Assembly: GCA_963659365.1 (NCBI GenBank)
Contig: CAVKTI010000038.1
Span: 1 to 23,518 of the forward strand
Source: W0P28-013 sp963659365
Lineage (GTDB): Bacteria > Bacteroidota > Bacteroidia > Bacteroidales > Paludibacteraceae
DNA: 23,518 bases
Reading direction: 5' to 3'
The notes beneath the pieces were generated by a model. It searched no databases and was not told the DNA's origin. It saw only the letters and a list, made by a program, of their open reading frames with translations. The position numbers were made by a program, and so were the translations under genes. How positions within the stretch are numbered: position 1 is the first letter of the stretch; every line of letters begins with the position of its first letter. Below are positions 1-6,956 of this stretch, piece after piece.

Positions 1-19
1 CTAATAGTCCTTGATTGTT

Positions 20-56
20 CATGCAACAAAGGTAGGACTTTTATCTCAAAAACAAA
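20..56 (-). promoter_or_regulatory. Leftward promoter-like site facing out of the window
   Basis: On the minus strand TACCTTTG (27-34) fits the Bacteroidetes -7 consensus TAnnTTTG, and a TTTG lies 18 bases upstream (53-56). It would drive a gene lying left of the window. A minus-strand ATG at 20-22 opens a frame that runs off the edge (M-N-N-Q-G-L-L), but it sits so close to the -7 box that it may not be the true start. Confidence 0.4.
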
Positions 57-216
57 ACTTCCCCCCTAGATTTATCGGGTGAGCCCAAAACTTCCCCCTT
101 GTGGAATTGATGGGGTCAAATGAATTGTAGAGATGCGGCATACCACATCCAAAAAGGCGAGAGGTGAGAGGTTATAGTTTATAGACTAAGACTTTGACTA
201 AAATAAAGACGCAAGA

Positions 217-252
217 CTTTTCCCCCTTCGGGGGAAACGGGAAAGGGGGCTA
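217..252 (-). repeat. GC-rich hairpin repeat, copy 1
   Basis: The stretch contains a hairpin TTCCCCC-TTC-GGGGGAA followed by a second G-run. Read on the minus strand it begins TAGCCCCCTTTCCCG, and the same text recurs at 17181-17216, 20863-20890 and, diverged, at 16791-16826. It lies 28 bases 3' of the ligase stop, so it could end that transcript, but the T-run of a classical terminator is missing. Confidence 0.6.
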
Positions 253-279
253 TGACCTAAAACTCTGAATTTCTGAAAA

Positions 280-1641
280 TTAATGCTCTTTTCGGTTAAT
301 TCGCCGCTCGTCGATGAATTTGATGGGTTTGCGCGATTGGGCAGGGAAATTTATCGCTTGAATCAGGTCGGGCGGCAGGATTTCGACGATGGGAGCGACA
401 CGAATGCGCGCACGGAAACGGTCTTTCAAGTCTTTTATCAGTGCCGATTCAGCCTCGCCGATGGTCGGTGCTAATTTGGCATAAGGGTAGTCCTTTTTCA
501 GGCCGATGCGCACCACCACCTCGTCGGTGCCAGCCTCGCTGTCGCGCACCACCACCACATAATTCGCCACATAGGCGGTATTGTCGAGCACATCGTTGAT
601 GGCGGGCGGATAGAGCGTGGTGCCTTTCAGTTTTATCATGTTGTTTTTGCGCCCAACGAGCGGCGTTAGGCGGTAACTGTTGCGACCGCAAGCGCAGTGT
701 TCGGTAATTTTTGCAGCCATATCGCCTGTGCGGAAGCGCAACAGCGGCATTCCCTCGACACCGAGCGTGGTTACTACTATTTCGCCCACTTCGCCATCGG
801 GAACGGGCTGGTTGTCGTCGCCAATGATTTCGACGATAATCAGTTCGGGGTGTACATGACCGCCACAACCGTAGGGACATTCGGAGAATGTGGCCGACAT
901 TTCGGTGGACGAATAGGTGGCAAAAAGTTTCACTTCGGGCCATTTTTCGTGAATGCGACGACCGAGCAGATTGAGTTCGAAATGCTGGTCGCGCAGCCCT
1001 TCGCCAATGCCGATAATGCGCTGCACACTCGAGTGGCGATAGTCGATGTCGTGTGCTTCGGCGTACTCTATCAACCGCAAGATGAACGACGGCACGCACA
1101 TAATAGTGTCGGGAGCGATGCGGCGAATGGTGTCCCACTGCAGTTCGGGAATGCCATTGCCCACGCGGATAATGCCTGCCCCCAACTTGCGCAAGCCAAG
1201 AAAATAGGCCATACCCGCCATAAAGCGTTTGTCGAGCGTGGTCATCAGTTGCACGATGCTGCGGTCGGTTACGCCTGCGCAGGCAAACGAAATCGCCTCG
1301 TTGTAGGCCAATCGCTCCAAATCGTGTTCGGTGCAAGCAAATGTTACTGGGTCGCCCAGCGTGCCAGATGTAGTGATATAGTCGATGATTTTTTCGGGCG
1401 GAACGCAGAGAAAATCGGTGTTATGCACCTGCAAATCCTGCTTTTCGGTAAAAGGCAGTGCCGACAAATCGTCGATGGTATGTATCGCAGAGATGTCGAT
1501 GGCGTGTTGGGCAAAAAGATTGCGATAAAACGGCGAATGCGCCTGCAAATAGGCCAAATGTTCGCACAATTTTTCGTTCTGAAAACGCTTTATCTCGTCG
1601 GTCGATTGGAACTCTATTTCTGGTTCGAATGTGTGCTGCAT
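280..1641 (-). CDS. Phenylacetate-CoA ligase family (PaaK-like) adenylate-forming enzyme
   Basis: The 453-residue product belongs to the ANL superfamily, which activates a carboxylic acid with ATP and transfers it to CoA. The adenylate-binding loop is YITTSGTLGDP (88-98). Further family signatures are YSSTEM (243-248), a cysteine/histidine cluster CPYGCGGHVH (255-264), RFRTGDM (302-308), CACGR (316-320) with GRKNNMIKLKG (330-340), and a C-terminal RKPIK (438-442) where the adenylation lysine is expected. The length suits PaaK. The ATG at 1641 was chosen because the longer frame starts with TTG inside the -7-like box TAATTTTG (1663-1670). The gene stands alone, so the true substrate (an aryl or other acid) cannot be read from context. 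No paa catabolic genes are nearby. Confidence 0.88.
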   Translation of the reverse strand: MQHTFEPEIEFQSTDEIKRFQNEKLCEHLAYLQAHSPFYRNLFAQHAIDISAIHTIDDLSALPFTEKQDLQVHNTDFLCVPPEKIIDYITTSGTLGDPVTFACTEHDLERLAYNEAISFACAGVTDRSIVQLMTTLDKRFMAGMAYFLGLRKLGAGIIRVGNGIPELQWDTIRRIAPDTIMCVPSFILRLIEYAEAHDIDYRHSSVQRIIGIGEGLRDQHFELNLLGRRIHEKWPEVKLFATYSSTEMSATFSECPYGCGGHVHPELIIVEIIGDDNQPVPDGEVGEIVVTTLGVEGMPLLRFRTGDMAAKITEHCACGRNSYRLTPLVGRKNNMIKLKGTTLYPPAINDVLDNTAYVANYVVVVRDSEAGTDEVVVRIGLKKDYPYAKLAPTIGEAESALIKDLKDRFRARIRVAPIVEILPPDLIQAINFPAQSRKPIKFIDERRINRKEH

Positions 1642-1662
1642 GGTTTGTGATTTTTGCAGCCA

Positions 1663-1670
1663 CAAAATTA
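1663..1670 (-). promoter_or_regulatory. -7 box for the PaaK-like gene
   Basis: Minus-strand TAATTTTG fits TAnnTTTG and lies 21 bases ahead of the chosen ATG. The upstream element is weak (TTTC at the expected distance), so this rests mainly on the -7 match and its position. Confidence 0.4.
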
Positions 1671-1734
1671 GAAAAATTTAACGAAACAGCGAAAAGAGCG
1701 ATGATTTTGCTTATTGAGAATAGTTCTGGCACTC

Positions 1735-1947
1735 TCACTTTTTATAGCCAAATTCAATCAAGAGTTCATCAGCAAGATATTCGTCGCTGAGACAGTGCAT
1801 ATCTGCGACGCCATTACTGACAAGTTCATAGGTTTTTGAATCGTAGAATTTGCCCAACGCCTCCTCATACGACAATCCTGCTTGCTCGGCAAAAAGTTTC
1901 ACAATCCGAGCATATTTCATTTGTAAGATGGTTTGATTCGCCTGCAT
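1735..1947 (-). CDS. Small DUF3791-like protein (distal copy)
   Basis: A 70-residue protein with no signal peptide or membrane segment. Its pattern (an N-terminal helix, then GLSYEEALGKFYDS, then a stretch ending DEYLADELLIEFGYKK) fits the small DUF3791 family. It lies 93 bases downstream of the DUF3990 gene on the same strand and is probably the last gene of that cluster. Function is unknown. In the toxin-antitoxin reading offered here it would be a partner or second antidote. It is clearly diverged from the other DUF3791 copy at 2508-2723, so the two are not a recent duplication. Confidence 0.65.
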   Translation of the reverse strand: MQANQTILQMKYARIVKLFAEQAGLSYEEALGKFYDSKTYELVSNGVADMHCLSDEYLADELLIEFGYKK

Positions 1948-2040
1948 AATTATAGGAATCGTCTATAAAAAATTCCCAGATAAGTGATGATTTTTAATGT
2001 GTGTGGGCGTTAGATTTTTTGTCCGTTCTGCTAAAAATTA

Positions 2041-2511
2041 TCAAAGTTTTTGCGAGCCTTTGAAATGCAAGTACCGATCGAGAACTCGTTGTGATGTAAT
2101 GCAAATCTGGTGGTTTGGTTTCTTGTACAACAATCGATCCAATGCTTGATGACGCGTATAAATACCTGCAAAATACAGGTCTATCGTATCAAAAACCTGA
2201 TCATCAGCAATGCCGCCTTCTATGATGTCGTACTGTTCGTGCGGCAACCCCTTACGACACGCCGTGATAAAATCTATCCACTCTTCGTTGTATGCTTCGA
2301 ATACTTTGTGCGAACAATCGGTACGAGAATCGTCCAACTCGTAGATATTTAGGTATGCAGCATTTCCACGCCGTATAAACCGCTCGCCATATTGCTCCGC
2401 TTGTTTGCGCATCGGTGTCAGGTAAAATCCCGCTCCAAAATCCAAATGCGTGCGCGAGTACGACACCTTTGGTTTGTCAATTTCTGCGATAGAAGTATGA
2501 TAGAGTATCAT
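2041..2511 (-). CDS. DUF3990 protein, probable ADP-ribosyltransferase fold
   Basis: The 156-residue protein opens with ILYHTS (2-7) and has DFGAGFYLT (24-32) followed by a helix with QAEQYGERF. That is the DUF3990 pattern, which resembles the H-Y-[E/Q] triad of ADP-ribosyltransferases: H5, Y30 and possibly Q135 in NHQICIT. The segment YDIIEGGIADDQVFDT (94-109) is also typical of the family. ADP-ribosyltransferases move ADP-ribose from NAD+ to a target, and the target here is unknown. Its ATG overlaps the stop of the upstream DUF3791 gene (ATGA), so the two are translationally coupled. A toxin-like role is inference from fold and gene pairing. No signal peptide is present, so it acts in the cytoplasm unless delivered by other means. 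Confidence 0.72.
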   Translation of the reverse strand: MILYHTSIAEIDKPKVSYSRTHLDFGAGFYLTPMRKQAEQYGERFIRRGNAAYLNIYELDDSRTDCSHKVFEAYNEEWIDFITACRKGLPHEQYDIIEGGIADDQVFDTIDLYFAGIYTRHQALDRLLYKKPNHQICITSQRVLDRYLHFKGSQKL

Positions 2512-2723
2512 TGCAGCACTCCCCTCTTTTGCATCAATTCAACCAAATCGTCGATGATATACTCTTTCGGGAAAGTATGCAACACATCGTAGCAAGGGAC
2601 GATATATCCATCGATGATATTCGCCTTTTGCATTTGATGATATACCTCTCTTGCGCCGCGATTGATGTGCAAAGCCACATTGTTGACGCAAAAAATGGTA
2701 AAATTTAGAATTTTGAAATCCAT
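2508..2723 (-). CDS. Small DUF3791 protein (proximal copy)
   Basis: A 71-residue protein whose second half, REVYHQMQKANIIDGYI then CYDVLHTFPKEYIIDDL then a final arginine-containing helix, matches the DUF3791 layout closely. The start at 2723 was chosen over an upstream in-frame ATG (2819) because the promoter (2743-2774) lies between them. It overlaps the DUF3990 gene by 4 bases, and being first in the operon is usual for an antidote-type partner, which is inference. Function is not established. Confidence 0.72.
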   Translation of the reverse strand: MDFKILNFTIFCVNNVALHINRGAREVYHQMQKANIIDGYIVPCYDVLHTFPKEYIIDDLVELMQKRGVLQ

Positions 2724-2742
2724 ACTTTTCCTAATTTGGCAA

Positions 2743-2774
2743 CAAAGATAACTGTTTTTTTTCACACCAACAAA
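2743..2774 (-). promoter_or_regulatory. Promoter of the DUF3791-DUF3990-DUF3791 operon
   Basis: Minus-strand TATCTTTG (2743-2750) is preceded by TTTG (2771-2774) with exactly 20 bases between, a near-ideal Bacteroidetes promoter. The predicted leader before the ATG at 2723 is only about 15 bases. Confidence 0.75.
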
Positions 2775-2838
2775 CAAAAATGCTACACCATAAATTCGTG
2801 CGTTTTGGTGGCAGCGCAAAGAAAGCCAAATTTACGCA

Positions 2839-2870
2839 TTTGCTGGTTTGCAAATAATGTTGTATCTTTG
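2839..2870 (+). promoter_or_regulatory. Promoter of the PBP1A gene
   Basis: TTTG (2839-2842), 20 bases, then TATCTTTG (2863-2870). It is divergent from the promoter at 2743-2774, leaving only 64 bases between the two upstream boxes. The ATG follows 23 bases after the -7 box. Confidence 0.75.
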
Positions 2871-2893
2871 CTTTTTGTAACAATTCGATTTTT

Positions 2894-5239
2894 ATGGCAA
2901 AAAAGAGTGCGATAACTACGGAGCAAAAAAAGAGGTTTGCGCTTTGGTTTTGGTCGATATTTGCAGCGGGCATAGCGTTGCTGGTGCTGCTATTTTGGAC
3001 GATAGCCAAAGGCTGGATTGGCTATATGCCAGCCATCAGCGAACTGCAAAACCCGAAAAACAAGTACGCTACCGAGATTTATTCGGCCGATATGCAGTTG
3101 CTCGGCACTTTCTACACCGCCACCGACAACCGCATCACTACGCGCTACGACGAACTGTCGCCCTACTTGGTGGAGGCACTGGTTGCCACCGAAGATGCGC
3201 GCTTCTACGACCATTCGGGCATCGATGGTTACGCACTGATGCGTGTGCTGGTGGTGCGCGGACTGCTGCAACGCAAAAACGCTGGCGGCGGCAGCACCAT
3301 CACCCAGCAGTTGGCCAAACAACTCTACTCTCCCCCCGTTACAAACCTGTTTCAACGCGCACTGCAAAAACCGATTGAATGGGTCATTTCGGTGCAGTTG
3401 GAGCGGCTCTACACCAAGGAGGAGATTCTGACAATGTATCTCAATAAGTTCGATTTTTTGAACAATGCCGTTGGCATAAAAACCGCCACGCAGGTCTATT
3501 TTGGCAAGCAGCCCAACGAACTGACCATCGAAGAGGCGGCCACGCTGGTGGGAATGTGCAAAAATCCGTCGCTCTACAACCCTGTGCGCCGCAACGAACG
3601 CACCATGCAACGCCGCAATGTGGTGCTGAACCAAATGGTGAAAAGCGACTACCTTACCGAAGCGCAATACGATTCGCTCAAGCAGATCCCGCTCACGCTC
3701 AACTACCACAAGGTGGACCACAAACTGGGACCTGCGCCCTATTTCCGCGAATATCTGCGCATGATGCTGACCGCCCAAAAGCCCAAACGCGCCAACTATT
3801 CGCAGTGGCAACTGGCGCCATACGGCCGCTACTACATGGATTCGATAGCGTGGGCCGAAGATCCGCTGTACGGTTTCATCGAGAAAAATCCGAAGTCGGA
3901 CGGCTCGAAATACAATATCTACACCGACGGTCTGAAAATCTACACCGCCATCGATTCGCGCATGCAAAACTACGCCGAACAGGCTGTAAATGAGCATATT
4001 CACGATTTGCAAGCCCGCTTCTTCCGTGAGCAGAAAGGGCGCAAAAAAGCACCGTTTGCCAACAACCTGACAAACGACGAAATCGACCAGATAATGAACC
4101 AAGCCATGCGCCAAACAGATCGCTATCGCGGCATGAAAAAGGCCAAGGCCAGCGATGAAGAGATTCGGCGCGCCTTCGAAACGCCTGTCGAGATGAGCCT
4201 GTTTTCGTACAACGGCAACATCGACACGGTGCTGTCGCCGCTCGACTCGATACGCTACATCAAAAGTTTTGCGCGGTGCGGTTTCATGTCGATGGATCCA
4301 GCCAATGGCTATGTGAAAGCCTATGTGGGCGGTCCCGATTTTTCGCATTTCCAATATGATATGGTGAATGTCGGTCGCCGTCAGGTGGGTTCTACCATCA
4401 AACCGTATCTCTACACGCAAGCCATGAGCGAAGGTTACTGGCCGTGCGACAAAACCATCAATCAGGAGATAACGCTCGTTGCTGGCGACGGCAACGAATG
4501 GACGCCACGCAACAGTGGCAAAACGCACATCGGCGAGGAGGTTACGCTGAAATGGGGCTTAACCACATCGAACAACTGGATAAGTGCGTATGTCATCAGC
4601 CAACTGACTACACCACAGCAGTTTGCAAAAATTCTGCGGTCGTTCGGGTTGCGCGGCGAAATAGTGCCAGACTACTCGCTTTGCCTCGGTCCGTGCGAAG
4701 TGTCGGTGGCCGAAATGGTCGATGCCTACACCACATTCCCCAACAAAGGCATACGCATCACACCGATATATGTTACGCGCATCGAGGACAACAACGGCAA
4801 CCTTATTGCCGATTTCAAACCATCGACCATCGAGGTGATTGGCGAAGAGACATCGTACAAAATGATCGATATGCTAACAAGCGTGATGGATCACGGCACA
4901 GGCGTGCGTGTACGCTACAAATACAATCTGAAAATGCCTGCTGGCTGCAAAACTGGCACCACGCAAAACAACTCCGACGGCTGGTTCATCGGCTTCACGC
5001 CCACGCTGGTTTCGGGCGTGTGGGTTGGCTGGGAAGACCGCGGCGTGCATTTCAGCAGCATGGCCGACGGACAAGGCGCAAGCATGGCCTTGCCAATTTG
5101 GGCGTTGTATATGAACAAAGTACTGAAAGACAGTTCGTTAGGTTACGATGCCACGCAGCGTTTCGACATTCCCGACTGGTTCAACGCCAACGCTGGCTGC
5201 CCCACCGAACAGAGCGACGGCACTGTGGTGGAGGAGTAA
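2894..5239 (+). CDS. mrcA: Penicillin-binding protein 1A, bifunctional transglycosylase/transpeptidase
   Basis: The 781-residue protein polymerises glycan strands from lipid II and cross-links the peptides in the periplasm. It has a short cytoplasmic N-terminus and one membrane anchor (about 15-38). The GT51 transglycosylase follows, with ATEDARFYDHSGID (98-111; catalytic E100), GGSTITQQLAKQLY (132-145), the motif around MYLNKFDFLNNAVGIK and EEAATLVGMCKNPS. The transpeptidase domain has the acyl-serine motif STIK (500-503), SNN (559-561) and KTGTT (686-690). All key residues are present and the length is normal. A charged insert of about 60 residues (370-430) separates the domains. It is transcribed alone from its own promoter. 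Confidence 0.95.
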   Translation: MAKKSAITTEQKKRFALWFWSIFAAGIALLVLLFWTIAKGWIGYMPAISELQNPKNKYATEIYSADMQLLGTFYTATDNRITTRYDELSPYLVEALVATEDARFYDHSGIDGYALMRVLVVRGLLQRKNAGGGSTITQQLAKQLYSPPVTNLFQRALQKPIEWVISVQLERLYTKEEILTMYLNKFDFLNNAVGIKTATQVYFGKQPNELTIEEAATLVGMCKNPSLYNPVRRNERTMQRRNVVLNQMVKSDYLTEAQYDSLKQIPLTLNYHKVDHKLGPAPYFREYLRMMLTAQKPKRANYSQWQLAPYGRYYMDSIAWAEDPLYGFIEKNPKSDGSKYNIYTDGLKIYTAIDSRMQNYAEQAVNEHIHDLQARFFREQKGRKKAPFANNLTNDEIDQIMNQAMRQTDRYRGMKKAKASDEEIRRAFETPVEMSLFSYNGNIDTVLSPLDSIRYIKSFARCGFMSMDPANGYVKAYVGGPDFSHFQYDMVNVGRRQVGSTIKPYLYTQAMSEGYWPCDKTINQEITLVAGDGNEWTPRNSGKTHIGEEVTLKWGLTTSNNWISAYVISQLTTPQQFAKILRSFGLRGEIVPDYSLCLGPCEVSVAEMVDAYTTFPNKGIRITPIYVTRIEDNNGNLIADFKPSTIEVIGEETSYKMIDMLTSVMDHGTGVRVRYKYNLKMPAGCKTGTTQNNSDGWFIGFTPTLVSGVWVGWEDRGVHFSSMADGQGASMALPIWALYMNKVLKDSSLGYDATQRFDIPDWFNANAGCPTEQSDGTVVEE

Positions 5240-5285
5240 GAAAATCGGCGCTCGCAAGTAGCCACCTTTGGTGCACTGCAAGAAA

Positions 5286-5897
5286 TCAATAATACTTGAA
5301 AATGCTTCCGTTGAACAGTTTTTTGAGTTCGGCGGCACTTGGCATTGCCATTGGAAATTTTGTAAGAATGTCATGGTTTATTGCGCACCCTTCGTAGTAC
5401 AGTTTTTTGATAGCATCAGCAAAACCATAGCCGTTCCTTGACGACCATTCCACACATTTTTGGAGCCGATTTTCGTACTGATTCCACAAATCGTTTGCGA
5501 GAAGATGTTTTAGCGTTTTACCAAAATTTTTTGCAACAGAATCGTAGTACTGCTCCCACATATCGCCATAGTCGCAGGTGAAGTGCATCGCCCATTCCAT
5601 ATACGACACCAGCAGTTCGGCAATCGCCTCGGCCGATGGCTGAAGTTTTTTGAAATCTGACACCGCTTTTCGACAAACAGAGAAACGCACTTTAGGGGTG
5701 CGCCAATCGTTCTTGGGATAGAACTCCTCGCGAATAATTGCCTTGTACTCTTCCAATTTGCTTTTCTCGTCGGGTTCGGCGTAAAAATCCAGATACTCTT
5801 GCGCCTCCTTGCGCGCCGAATAGAGTTCGAGCACTATCTTGATGACCTCCTCTTTTGTCATCAACTGCAGCAGTTTTTTAACCGTTGATTTTGACAT
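5286..5897 (-). CDS. Hypothetical protein, DUF6155-like
   Basis: A 203-residue soluble protein. The N-terminus (STVKKLLQLMTKEEVIKIVLEL, about 3-24) and the FYAEPDEKSKLEEYKAIIREEFYP segment resemble the DUF6155 family, which is common in Bacteroidetes and has no known function. It is largely alpha-helical by composition, with aromatic-rich stretches (MEWAMHFTCDYGDMWEQYYD). No catalytic motif, signal peptide or membrane segment is seen. It converges with the PBP1A gene (46 bases between stops) and has no operon partner. A minus-strand TAAATTTG (5916-5923) could be its -7 box. Confidence 0.6.
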   Translation of the reverse strand: MSKSTVKKLLQLMTKEEVIKIVLELYSARKEAQEYLDFYAEPDEKSKLEEYKAIIREEFYPKNDWRTPKVRFSVCRKAVSDFKKLQPSAEAIAELLVSYMEWAMHFTCDYGDMWEQYYDSVAKNFGKTLKHLLANDLWNQYENRLQKCVEWSSRNGYGFADAIKKLYYEGCAINHDILTKFPMAMPSAAELKKLFNGSIFKYY

Positions 5898-5915
5898 GGC
5901 AGTTGGGTTCTATTT

Positions 5916-5923
5916 CAAATTTA
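5916..5923 (-). promoter_or_regulatory. Possible -7 box for the DUF6155-like gene
   Basis: Minus-strand TAAATTTG fits TAnnTTTG and lies 18 bases upstream of the ATG. The upstream element is poor (TTTCG about 18 bases further out), so confidence is low. Confidence 0.3.
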
Positions 5924-5988
5924 TTTTGGGGCACGCATTGACGAAATCAGAGGACTCTATTTTCGCCATAAATGCATAAACTCCTATC

Positions 5989-6396
5989 TTACAGCACTTT
6001 GGCGATGACGGTGGCGATTTGTTCGACGCCGTTTTTCAGTTTGTCGCCGAGCATGGCTTTTATCATAAATGGCAGGTCGGCTTTCAGCGTAACTTTCAGC
6101 AGCGTTTCGCCCAGCGCGTTCTCTTTCAGTTGAATCCACGTATTGAAAGCGATTGGCAGGTTGTCGGCACCGAATTTTATGGTCTTTTCGGGTTCGCGCT
6201 CGACCACGCGCAGGGTTACGCTGCCCATCGGATCGACGGAAAAGGTACAAGTGTCTTGGTCGCAGGAAAAATTTTTCACTTTGTCCTGCGGCAGGCTGTT
6301 TTTCAGCGATTCGAGAGTGCGCAAGTCGGCCAGTTTGGCATACGCATCGGCTTGCGTGCCGTGCAATTTATGTACGCTGCTTTCGTAAGTTTCCAT
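5989..6396 (-). CDS. Small SRPBCC (START-like) family protein
   Basis: A 135-residue protein with the SRPBCC layout: METYESSVHKL, a helix (AYAKLADLRTLESL), a set of strands including FSVDPMGSVTLRVVEREP and TIKFGADN, then strands and a long C-terminal helix with LKNGVEQIATVIAKVL. The fold binds hydrophobic ligands, and the ligand here is unknown. The ATG at 6396 gives the usual family start and avoids a longer frame that overlaps the stop of aroK. It is the last gene of the CotH-aroK-SRPBCC operon, 37 bases after aroK. It has no signal peptide and is probably cytoplasmic. Confidence 0.68.
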   Translation of the reverse strand: METYESSVHKLHGTQADAYAKLADLRTLESLKNSLPQDKVKNFSCDQDTCTFSVDPMGSVTLRVVEREPEKTIKFGADNLPIAFNTWIQLKENALGETLLKVTLKADLPFMIKAMLGDKLKNGVEQIATVIAKVL

Positions 6397-6433
6397 GTTT
6401 TTTTGTGAGCAATTAAAAATGAATAATAAAGGG

Positions 6434-6952
6434 TTACAATAGTTCAATAATTCTGCCAACCATCTCATTATCAGTGGTATAGTTTTGGTCGACGCGAATG
6501 GTAAAAGTGGCTTGTTGGTAGAATTTTTCGCGCTGTGAGAGTGTTTGAACTATGTATTGGTACAGTTGCTCCTCGCGCTGCTGGGCGATGAGTGGGCGAT
6601 TTTTGCGTTCGGGTTTCAGCCAATTTGCCAAATTTTCGGCCGACGCTTGCAAATAAACAGTTGTTCCAGCGGCGTTCATCTTGTCGATATTCTCCTGCTT
6701 GCAAGCCATGCCGCCGCCCGTGGCGACCACAATGTGGCGTTGCGGCAGCAGTTGCACCAACACCTCGCATTCGATGGCACGAAAAGCACTCTCGCCTTGC
6801 TGTGCAAAAATCTGCGCAATGGTGGTGTGGTGCGTCGCCTCGATAAGTCTGTCGGTATCGACAAACTGCCAACCCATGCGCTGCGCCAGCCGTTCGCCAA
6901 TGCTGCTTTTGCCGCTTCCCATGAAGCCTATCAGAAAAATCCGCTCTGTCAT
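6434..6952 (-). CDS. aroK: Shikimate kinase
   Basis: The 172-residue enzyme phosphorylates shikimate to shikimate 3-phosphate with ATP, the fifth step of the shikimate pathway, in the cytoplasm. The Walker A loop is GFMGSGKSS (9-17) with K15. DTD (32-34) supplies the shikimate/Mg site. R58 in FRAIE, the GGG run (79-81) and R119 in NRPL complete the binding residues, and R141 sits in the lid region. Length and motifs are fully normal. It starts 4 bases after the stop of the secreted CotH-like gene, so translation is very likely coupled. No other aromatic-pathway gene is in the window. Confidence 0.95.
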   Translation of the reverse strand: MTERIFLIGFMGSGKSSIGERLAQRMGWQFVDTDRLIEATHHTTIAQIFAQQGESAFRAIECEVLVQLLPQRHIVVATGGGMACKQENIDKMNAAGTTVYLQASAENLANWLKPERKNRPLIAQQREEQLYQYIVQTLSQREKFYQQATFTIRVDQNYTTDNEMVGRIIELL

Positions 6953-6956
6953 CGGT

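Larger units (their letters stand above)
1..279. other. Intergenic region left of the PaaK-like gene
   Basis: No gene is supported here. It holds the leftward promoter-like site, two short C-runs (61-66 and 94-99), an imperfect palindrome around 133-150, and the GC-rich hairpin at 217-252. The bases up to the stop of the ligase gene (about 262-282) show a loose TCTGAAW-type repetition, like the arrays next to other genes in this window. Confidence 0.5.

Noticed and set aside
5240..5285. Terminator between PBP1A and the DUF6155-like gene
   Set aside because: Only a short CACC-TTT-GGTG stem without a T-run was seen, too weak to call.
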